Source: Gephyromycinifex aptenodytis
GTDB lineage: Bacteria; Actinomycetota; Actinomycetes; Actinomycetales; Dermatophilaceae
Direction of reading: 5' to 3'
DNA length: 64,000 nucleotides
Assembly (NCBI RefSeq): GCF_012277275.1
Contig: NZ_CP051155.1
Span: forward strand, 1,426,001-1,490,000
Below, in pieces: positions 27,001-32,526 of the stretch. A model generated the notes under the pieces. That model saw only the letters and a list, made by a program, of their open reading frames with translations. It ran no database searches and was not told the DNA's origin. A program made the translations under genes and the position numbers. Each line of letters starts with the position of its first letter. The first letter of the stretch is position 1.

Positions 27001-28014
27001 ACCAGTGCCGGGCCCGCCGGTGACGGCAAGGTGGCCTCCGGCGCGTGCGTCGAGCACCACCCGGGACTGGGTTGCGTCGGCGTCCAGCGCAAGGAGCTCA
27101 GCGCCGGGGTCGATGGGTTCGTCTGCGGGGGCTTCCCCGGCGGGACGCAGCGGGCGCGCCCCTGGGATTCGGGCCAGGGCGGCGAGCACCTCATGCTCGC
27201 CCAAGTCCATGCCCTGTTCGGTGAGGTCGGCCACCATCGGCAGCTTGGTATAGGAGAACGTGGTGACGACGCGCCGGTCGGTCACGGAGAAGCCGGGGAT
27301 GAACGCGCAGGTGCGGGCAAGCTCGCGGAAGACCCGCATCGGGTCGAAGCGTGTCGAGACGGCGGCCAACTCGGCCAGCGCCTTGGGGTCCAGGTTGATG
27401 CCCTGTTCGTGGCGTAGATAGTTCACGAGGACCGGGTTGACCTCCACCTCGGTGCCGAGGTCGAGATCGAAGTCGCTGCAGCTGGCATCTATCGGGTGGA
27501 TCGTGCACGGGCGCAGCAGCACCGGCGCGTGTGGCTGCTGCGGTCCCGGCACCTCCCAGGTGGCCATCCCCAGCGCCATGAAGCAGGAGACCAGTCCGCG
27601 TTCGTCGCGTAGTTCGATGCTTTTCTCGCGGATCACCTGCGCCCGGCGGCGGGCTTCGGCGAAGGCGGTGCGTTCGCGGACCAGGTGGGACAGGCGGGTT
27701 GAGCCGCCCGCCATCAGCATCGACACCCCGCCGGGGTGCACCGTCGTCAGGTCCAGGGTGCCCTCGGGTAGGTCCCGGTACCACAGCAGCGTGTTTGCCC
27801 CGCCCACGTCGGCCAGGTCGCGGCGCCAGCCGCGCACGACATCGGCGACGATCTCGTCACGGAACTCACGCGGCCCGCCAGCAGGGCGTGGTTCGGGTGC
27901 CGGCTGCGATGATGCGGGCACCTCGACCGATTCCTCATCGGCAGAACTGGGCGAGGGCGTGCGCTGCGGCCCAGTTGGGGTCGGCTCAGGCACAGACGGG
28001 CTACGGGTCACCAT
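24079..28014 (-). CDS. DUF4011-type superfamily 1 helicase with C-terminal nuclease-like domain
   Basis: 1311 residues. Residues 1-45 are Pro/Ser-rich. An N-terminal DUF4011-like region follows (WRRDLADVGGANTLLWYRDL, then FMALGMATWEVPG ... PHAPVLLRPCTIHP). The helicase core has Walker A GGPGTGKSRT near residue 333, Walker B VVIVEEAAQL and GDEAQPPP near 850-880, and QYGAQDESLVAFAN (motif IV region). Its end carries an MTES_1575/Vsr-like fold: VAVHSDGLAHARILDLRNRERVRAEQLRRLGWEVVRVF at about residues 1240-1275 (described in parts: HSDG, RNRERVRAEQL, GWEVVRVF). The usual E-x-D start of that nuclease motif is here VHSD, so catalysis is uncertain. Relatives occur widely in actinobacteria, with unknown substrate; repair or defence is inference. 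Confidence 0.85.
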   Translation of the reverse strand: MVTRSPSVPEPTPTGPQRTPSPSSADEESVEVPASSQPAPEPRPAGGPREFRDEIVADVVRGWRRDLADVGGANTLLWYRDLPEGTLDLTTVHPGGVSMLMAGGSTRLSHLVRERTAFAEARRRAQVIREKSIELRDERGLVSCFMALGMATWEVPGPQQPHAPVLLRPCTIHPIDASCSDFDLDLGTEVEVNPVLVNYLRHEQGINLDPKALAELAAVSTRFDPMRVFRELARTCAFIPGFSVTDRRVVTTFSYTKLPMVADLTEQGMDLGEHEVLAALARIPGARPLRPAGEAPADEPIDPGAELLALDADATQSRVVLDARAGGHLAVTGGPGTGKSRTIANLVAALAADGKRILLLTQARSALEAVTTHLDEAGLGSLVLDAHGDLPDAQSIARDIVATLDRRRPAREPDVSGLREQLREVGSQLESHVAAVHEVREPWGVSVLAAQQALAAHEERADAPSSTVVLSREVLAGLDMDEAAAAGKLLASVAEQGGWSKNWHEDPWYRAWVTTNEEADRAVTLVRELHEGRLEEARSVLDATLVEAGLPPAETPDHWDGALDLMAGVRKTLTLLPEDVFLQPLDYLLGATADRQYRQERGMFLGWRSRRDLRRRAESLLNPDVSLDQLHDALSAAHQQRVEWTAWSGTSDLPRVPASLDEARHVWEQLGSDLRWLSERLETTAHGGNLFSITVEELRERIAHLAAHLDRVPVLPKVAPALDRALAAGLDEVIVDLAGREVPAEQIPTEVERIWWRSVLTHISAEDPRIGSHDGDHLRVLVDEYARLDHDHVRASRDELRLKLAQRLHEAAHSHPDAETATRYAASGTGAGVPARALFVQAHEFLTDVRPCWAMSPLAVAALLPPGRWFDVVIVEEAAQLLVAHAVSGMSRAAQVIVVGDEAQPPPTGYSTAAPAPAEQADPDDVVPSRAGPTLLDVALETLPVRRLTWQYGAQDESLVAFANQRVYDGQMVTFPGTSPEPAVELVVVNNEPRCEPGTDVMLDAPADLDPETQTVLDLVRHHTRTRPEESLAVVTLSTARAELLHSAIHGALGSDPALASFWAREGAGVVSVIDRMVGERRDAAILSLGYTPQPDGGLPRRFGRLDSEYGDRVLCAALGIPRRRMSVVSSITPEAFTERRPATSGALLLRDLLRYFDLHGQGSGTPAVATASGTTDPAQVPAEAGTQSGSTETDPLLRRLIAPISRDGMVCRPNAGLGRLRVDVAVAAPDSPSRPVVAVHSDGLAHARILDLRNRERVRAEQLRRLGWEVVRVFGSDLLEQPRRELPRIHEALRAVEARGILVRRSGGHR

Positions 28015-28177
28015 TTGATTTTATCCGTTCGTTGCCCCCGGGCTGTGCAGACACGAGCAGGGCGCACTGCGAGAAGCCCTGTGCGGCCTTGGGGTTGACC
28101 TCTGTATCGAGACTGAGCACCTACGTAGACAGAGACTGCATGAGGCAAGCAGCTGCGGCGCGCCCGCCCCGTAGGCA

Positions 28178-29506
28178 TCAGGGCATGAAGACGACGGCGT
28201 CGCCGACGGCGCGTTCTCGCCCTTCCGAGAGTCGGTTCAGGACCTTGCCGCGCACCGCCATCGCGGTAGAGCCGCCGCCGTCGAGGTTGACCGCATTGGT
28301 CATGCCGAGAGAGCGCGCTACCGAGGCGGCCTCGACGAGGGTCGCGCCGACGCTGAGTGTCGAGCGACCGTCGATGGTCACCATCATCACGGTGCCGTCG
28401 GCGGTTGAGCCCATGATCGAGCGAGGGTGGCGGCGCAGAAACGCGCTGGAACCTGACGGGGCCACGTTTTTGCCGTCAGCGAGGAGGCGGTAGCGGCCGG
28501 TGACGCCGAACGTGGTCGGCGTGAGTTTCACGGCCTTGCCGCTACCGTCGCGCAGAGTTTCGCTGAACGCGGGGCAACCGGATCCGGCAAGCTCCAGGAG
28601 TCGCGCGGCGGAGGTACCGGTGGCTTGGATGGAGGTCTGGGCCGGGGTGAGGGCGGTTCCGCGACGCGGCGTTGCCCGGACGACGCAGCCGTCTTTACCG
28701 AGGACGACCTCGGAACCGACTCCGGCCGGCGTGGTTTTGGCCCAGTGCGGGGTGAACCGAATGACCGAACCGCGGGAGGTGCACCCGGCCGAACCAGGCA
28801 AGGTGCAGTCAGCGGGCACGACCGGCGGGCTGTTGACGGCCCCGACGGCGAGCACCTCGCGGGTGTTCCCCGGGGTGGAGCCGGTGAGCGTGGCGGTCCA
28901 CGTGTAGCTGCCCATGCGCAGCTTCTTGCTGGTGGAGTCCATCAGGAGGCCCACGTGGCCTGCGACCCGCATAGGTTCGCTGACGATGGTGCCGCCGTTG
29001 ACGGCCAGCCCGAGCGGGTCACCGGGGTAGGCCTTGGAGCGAGTGAAGGCGAAGAAGCTGCCGTTCATCGCCACGAGTGAGCGGCTCCACGTGCCGAGGG
29101 TCGAGACGGTTTCGGAGTGGGCGAGGTCGTAGCCGATCGCGGTGCGCAGTTGGCCCTTGGCGCGCCCCGGCTCGATGGTGGCGACGCGGATCCGCCACGG
29201 CCCGTAAGGGGTGGTGTTGATGGCGCCGGCGCGGGCGGGCGCCCCGCCGCGCACGATCGTCGTCACGCTCACCCCGGGAGCCAGCTTGGTTACAGAACGC
29301 TTCTCGGGCAGGCCTGGTTTACCGATGTCCACCGCGGGGCTCTTAGTAGTGCTCTTGGCTGCAGGTGCGGCGCTGCCTGCAGCGGCAGCGGAGGCGGCCC
29401 CGAGCGGGATCAGTGCCACGGCGAGCGTGGTTGCGAGCGCCCGGGTGGAGCGGGCGCGTCGGTTGCCGGCTGTTGCGAGCGCGTTCAGGTGGCGTGGGTC
29501 GGTCAT
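28178..29506 (-). CDS. Secreted phosphodiester glycosidase (NAGPA) family protein
   Basis: 442 residues. A twin-Arg-like basic start and hydrophobic segment (LATTLAVALIPLGAASAAAA) form a signal peptide. The catalytic NAGPA/DUF2233 domain lies in the C-terminal half, with VAMNGSFFAF early and the signature MTNAVNLDGGGSTAMAV late. The family cleaves N-acetylglucosamine-phosphodiester-type linkages; in bacteria it may act on wall polymers. It is 163 bases upstream of the helicase gene, with nothing recognisable between. Confidence 0.88.
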   Translation of the reverse strand: MTDPRHLNALATAGNRRARSTRALATTLAVALIPLGAASAAAAGSAAPAAKSTTKSPAVDIGKPGLPEKRSVTKLAPGVSVTTIVRGGAPARAGAINTTPYGPWRIRVATIEPGRAKGQLRTAIGYDLAHSETVSTLGTWSRSLVAMNGSFFAFTRSKAYPGDPLGLAVNGGTIVSEPMRVAGHVGLLMDSTSKKLRMGSYTWTATLTGSTPGNTREVLAVGAVNSPPVVPADCTLPGSAGCTSRGSVIRFTPHWAKTTPAGVGSEVVLGKDGCVVRATPRRGTALTPAQTSIQATGTSAARLLELAGSGCPAFSETLRDGSGKAVKLTPTTFGVTGRYRLLADGKNVAPSGSSAFLRRHPRSIMGSTADGTVMMVTIDGRSTLSVGATLVEAASVARSLGMTNAVNLDGGGSTAMAVRGKVLNRLSEGRERAVGDAVVFMP

Positions 29507-29610
29507 GGCGTCGTCTCCCCTTGTTGTCGGCGCGTTGCGCCTGGCAGGTCACCACAACGGCGCCGCCGCACAGGTATCCCCCGGTTCTGTTCCACCGTAC
29601 CGGCGGCCGC

Positions 29611-30549
29611 CTAGCGGCCGATACCCTCGACGAGTTCTTTTCGATGTGGCGGGTTGGCCCCGGCGCGGGCGACGGTGATGGCCGCGCAGCCGACGGCCCG
29701 CTGCAGCGCTGGTTGCAACTGGGCCAGGGTGGCGGTGCGCAGCGACTGGCGCTGCGCGGGGCCGCCGAGGAAGCCGAGGTCGAGCAGACCGCTGAGGAGG
29801 CCGGCCATGAAGGAGTCTCCGGCGCCGACCGTGTCGATGACGTTCGCGGGGGCCGACGGCACGCTCTCGCGTGATCTGTCGCTCCCGAGGAGTACGTGCG
29901 TGTCGTCTTTGCCGCGGGTGATGACGACGAGCGCCGCGCCGAGGTCGGCCCACCGACTCATCACCGGCTCGATGTCTTGGCCGTCGTAGAGCCAGGCGAT
30001 GTCTTCGTCGCTGGCTTTGACGACGTCACAGACGGCGATGAGTTCTTCGACTTGCGCCCGGGTGGTGACAGGGTCGCCCATGAGGCTGGGCCGGGCGTTG
30101 GGATCGTAGGAGACGGTGCCGCTCGCGTGAGCGGCTCGGGCCGCGGCGAGGACGGCTTGCGCGCCAGGCGCGAGGGTGGCGCCGATGGAGCCGACGTGCA
30201 GGTGCCCGACAGGCTGACTGTCGAGGGCGTCAGCGATGTCCCAGGTGATGTCGAAGTCGTAGCTGGCGGCGCCGTTCTCGTCGAGGGTGGCGACGGCGGT
30301 GGAGGTGGCCGACGCGGTGTCGGAGCCGGGGGTGAGACGCAGGTTCCCCTCGCGGGCGAGGTGCTCGCGGATGATCTCGCCGTGGGGGTCGTGCCCGAAG
30401 CGGGTGGCGTAGTGGACCGGGTGCCCGAGCCGGGCCAGCCCGACGGCCACATTGAGCGGGCTGCCGCCCGGATGGGTCTCGATCTGCCCGTTGCTGCGGT
30501 GGACGATGTCGACCAGCGCCTCCCCGACGACGAGGATCCGTTCGCTCAT
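29611..30549 (-). CDS. PfkB-family carbohydrate kinase (fructokinase-like)
   Basis: 312 residues. MSERILVVGEALVDIVHR and GGSPLNVAVGLARLG are the substrate-side motifs. The catalytic Asp lies in DTVGAGDSFMAGLLSGL near the end. The short motif set and the GGSPLNVA variant point to fructokinase or a related hexokinase, but the sugar cannot be fixed from sequence. It stands alone, 104 bases upstream of the glycosidase gene. Confidence 0.88.
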   Translation of the reverse strand: MSERILVVGEALVDIVHRSNGQIETHPGGSPLNVAVGLARLGHPVHYATRFGHDPHGEIIREHLAREGNLRLTPGSDTASATSTAVATLDENGAASYDFDITWDIADALDSQPVGHLHVGSIGATLAPGAQAVLAAARAAHASGTVSYDPNARPSLMGDPVTTRAQVEELIAVCDVVKASDEDIAWLYDGQDIEPVMSRWADLGAALVVITRGKDDTHVLLGSDRSRESVPSAPANVIDTVGAGDSFMAGLLSGLLDLGFLGGPAQRQSLRTATLAQLQPALQRAVGCAAITVARAGANPPHRKELVEGIGR

Positions 30550-30688
30550 ACGTGCTCCCTTGCATGGGGCGGCTGGGCCGCTTCAGGCTGAGCCTAATGC
30601 GGCCCAGCACCCACCCTGAGACGTGCCGGGTGCGTGCGGGTGGGTCCGCCGTGCGATTATGGGCCGACGCGGGGCCCACACCCCACGC

Positions 30689-30761
30689 GCCCTCGTAGCT
30701 CAGGGGATAGAGCACCGCTCTCCTAAAGCGGGTGTCGCAGGTTCGAATCCTGCCGGGGGCA
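30689..30761 (+). tRNA. tRNA-Arg (anticodon CCT)
   Basis: Cloverleaf: acceptor GCCCTCG/CGGGGGC with one G-U pair, D-arm TAGCTCAGGGGATAGAGCA, anticodon stem CCGCT/AGCGG with loop CTCCTAA (anticodon CCU, reading AGG), T-arm GCAGGTTCGAATCCTGC, discriminator A. CCA is not encoded: the DNA continues CTAG. Confidence 0.95.
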
Positions 30762-30912
30762 CTAGCCGTCATCGAGACCCAGGATGCCCCCTGCGATCAG
30801 GTCGGATGTGTGTGTGACCGTCCTGGCACGCCCGGCGGCGGGTCTGCAGGCGGTGGCGGTACGCACGAGACCGCTGGGCCTGAGAGACCGCGCCTCAACC
30901 AGTTGTTCGTCC

Positions 30913-31395
30913 CTATCGAACGTGCCGCACACCGGCAGGGGCCACCGCGAGCCCCGCGAGAATCACCCACACCGGCAGGCCGGTCCAGACGCCCCACATG
31001 ATCACACCGACGATGCCCTCGACGGCGACCGCCGCGACCTGACCGGCGACGATGGAAGCCAGCGTGGTCACCACCCCGGCCACCAGGCCACAGAACAGAA
31101 GCGTCAGCGCTAGCAGGCCAGCAAACGCCCAACGACTTTCGCGCCACCACGCCCCCGAGCTTGGCGCTGACCAAGCCAACACGCCGATTACCGGCCACGA
31201 GACCACCGGCGATGCCCACCAACTTGCCACCAGCACACTCCACAGGTGCGCAGCATGGGTGGCATCACCCAGCGGGAACCCCACATACGCGACGGCCACA
31301 GACAACGCCCACGCCAGCGCCAGACCAGCGAGCGCGCGCCAACTACGGGTGCTGTCGCCCGAATGTGTCCCGCTGCGCACTGAGGCCCACTGCAT
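30913..31395 (-). CDS. Hypothetical four-helix membrane protein
   Basis: 160 residues from the ATG at 31395. After a hydrophilic 20-residue start there are four hydrophobic helices (around ALAGLALAWALSVAVAYVGF, ASWWASPVVSWPVIGVLAW, FAGLLALTLLFCGLVAGVV and VEGIVGVIMWGVWTGLPVWV) and a short basic tail. I do not recognise a family. It is flanked by tRNA-Arg and the truncated CCA-enzyme fragment, with no operon partner. Confidence 0.6.
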   Translation of the reverse strand: MQWASVRSGTHSGDSTRSWRALAGLALAWALSVAVAYVGFPLGDATHAAHLWSVLVASWWASPVVSWPVIGVLAWSAPSSGAWWRESRWAFAGLLALTLLFCGLVAGVVTTLASIVAGQVAAVAVEGIVGVIMWGVWTGLPVWVILAGLAVAPAGVRHVR

Positions 31396-31544
31396 CCCTA
31401 TCGCTCCCCTGCACACAATCGATCCTGCTGTGGGCGCCTCATGCTTCTCGTGCCATTAGTGAGTCGCCTTCCCATGGATAGTGGCACCACTTGCGACGTG
31501 TCCGCACGAGTTGCTGCGAGGCTCGAACTGGTGGAGCCCTGACG

Positions 31545-31737
31545 ATGAGCGGTACGCCTACAGGCACCTGGTGCCCCGAACCCCTCCTTGCTGAGGCTGG
31601 CGCCCAGCTCGCCCCGTCCCTGCCGTTGTTGCTCGAGCTCGGCGCCAGATTCACCGACGCAGGCCACGAGGTAGCGCTGGTCGGTGGGCCGGTGCGGGAT
31701 GCCTTCCTCAGCCGGGCCAGCACCCCGCGCGCTTCAC
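31545..31737 (+). pseudogene. Truncated 5' end of a CCA-adding tRNA nucleotidyltransferase gene
   Basis: From the ATG at 31545 the frame reads about 60 residues, including LLLELGARFTDAGHEVALVGGPVRDAFLSRAS. That is the start of the head domain of the CCA-adding enzyme (VGGxVRDxLLGR motif). The expected continuation, with the catalytic DLDF-type Asp pair, is missing. The frame instead runs into a terminator hairpin and then antisense to the metallothionein gene. The break is at about 31725. No remainder is visible up to 32526. An intact copy must exist elsewhere, since tRNA-Arg at 30689 lacks an encoded CCA. Confidence 0.7.
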
Positions 31738-31766
31738 AGCCAGGTAATGGCACCCCCCCACCACAA

Positions 31767-31803
31767 ACGGCCCGGCCCCCGATCAACTCGGGGGCCGGGC
31801 CGT
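31767..31803 (-). terminator. Terminator of the arsR-metallothionein operon
   Basis: A 16-bp perfect stem (31767-31782 with 31788-31803) with a 5-base loop, followed on the minus strand by TTTGTGG. It is 26 bases past the metallothionein stop. Confidence 0.9.
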
Positions 31804-31829
31804 CCGCGGCAAGCGCAGGGCTAACGCAC

Positions 31830-32066
31830 TCAGGCAGTGTGCGAGCAGTTGGCGCAGGTGCAGTCCTCACACGTGCAGTTCGAGCACGTGCACTCGGTGC
31901 CGCACTTCGTGCAGGCGCAGACGTCGCACTCGTCGTAATGGCCGTCGTGCTCGCGGTGGGCGTGGCCGTCGTGGAGGTAGTCCACGTGGTCACCGTGCTG
32001 AATAGTGTCGTGGCCGCAATCGGCGCCGTGCTGGTGGGTGTGCTCTTCGTGCTGGGTGTGCGTCAT
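31830..32066 (-). CDS. Fused His-rich/Cys-rich metallothionein-like protein
   Basis: 78 residues with 14 His and 12 Cys. The first half is His-rich with acidic spacing (HTHQHGADCGHD, HGDHVDYLHDGHAHREHDGHYD). The last 28 residues hold 11 Cys as CDVCACTKCGTECTCSNC and CEDCTCANC, a metallothionein-type cluster pattern. The ATG at 32066 overlaps the ArsR stop (ATGA), so the two are co-translated. A cytoplasmic metal buffer, most likely for zinc, is inferred from composition and from the regulator. The first part resembles short His-rich proteins often named zinc transporter permease although they have no membrane helix; the Cys tail is unusual. Confidence 0.85.
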   Translation of the reverse strand: MTHTQHEEHTHQHGADCGHDTIQHGDHVDYLHDGHAHREHDGHYDECDVCACTKCGTECTCSNCTCEDCTCANCSHTA

Positions 32067-32407
32067 GACGCATCCTTTCCTGGGGCATGGGTCTGTGCTG
32101 GGGTGGCCGGATCGTGCTCGCGGGCGTGCGCGACAGCGTCCGCCACCATGTGGGTCACGTGGTCATCCATGAGGCGATACGACATCTCACGGCCGTGACG
32201 ATCCGCCTGCACGAGACAGCTCTGCCGAAGCACCTTCAAGTGCTGCGAGACGAGTGGCTGCGACGCCCCGAAGACATCCGCCAACTCGCCGACCGTGTGC
32301 GGGCGCTCATCGAGCCGCAGAAGAATCCCGACCCGCAACGGCGAGGACAGCACCTTGAACAGGTTGGCCGCCGCCATGCAGCTAGGTTGAGATTTCCACG
32401 TACTCAT
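32063..32407 (-). CDS. ArsR/SmtB-family metal-sensing repressor
   Basis: 114 residues. The winged helix reads ANLFKVLSSPLRVGILLRL, ADVFGASQPLVSQHLKVLRQ (recognition helix) and DRHGREMSYRL. The last helix holds Asp81, His83, His94 and Glu97 with the spacing D-x-H-x10-H-x2-E, the alpha-5 zinc site of SmtB (Asp104, His106, His117, Glu120). There is no CxC alpha-3 motif, so zinc (or cobalt/nickel) is the likely signal rather than arsenic, lead or cadmium. The start ATG at 32407 lies within a direct repeat that is a probable operator, so it should repress itself and the metallothionein. Confidence 0.92.
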   Translation of the reverse strand: MSTWKSQPSCMAAANLFKVLSSPLRVGILLRLDERPHTVGELADVFGASQPLVSQHLKVLRQSCLVQADRHGREMSYRLMDDHVTHMVADAVAHAREHDPATPAQTHAPGKDAS

Positions 32408-32446
32408 GCGTCCAACCTAATATAAGCCCCCACGCATGCGTCAACC
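32405..32446 (-). promoter_or_regulatory. Promoter/operator of the arsR-metallothionein operon
   Basis: On the minus strand GGTTGACGCATG (32446-32435) recurs as GGTTGGACGCATG (32417-32405), the second copy reaching into the start codon. Between them is the AT-rich TATATT (32424-32419), a -10 candidate. TTGACG (32444-32439) in the first copy could be the -35, though the 14-base spacing is short. The -10 is 11 bases before ATG, so the transcript would have almost no leader. Confidence 0.55.
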
Positions 32447-32526
32447 CTGCGTTCACGGAAGAGGACGCTGTCACCCAGAACAGGACCGACCGCCAGCCGC
32501 TAGCCCGCAGCCGAGACCCACCGCCC

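Noticed and set aside
24079-28014. Helicase/nuclease gene as a defence island
   Set aside because: The neighbours are housekeeping genes (mscL, sugar kinase, tRNA), composition is uniform and no other defence gene is present. I kept it as a finding about the protein but not as an island.
31738-32198. Continuation of the frame beginning at 31545 to a 218-codon protein
   Set aside because: After about 31725 it passes through a perfect terminator hairpin and then lies antisense to the metallothionein and ArsR genes, so only the first 60 codons look like a gene relic.
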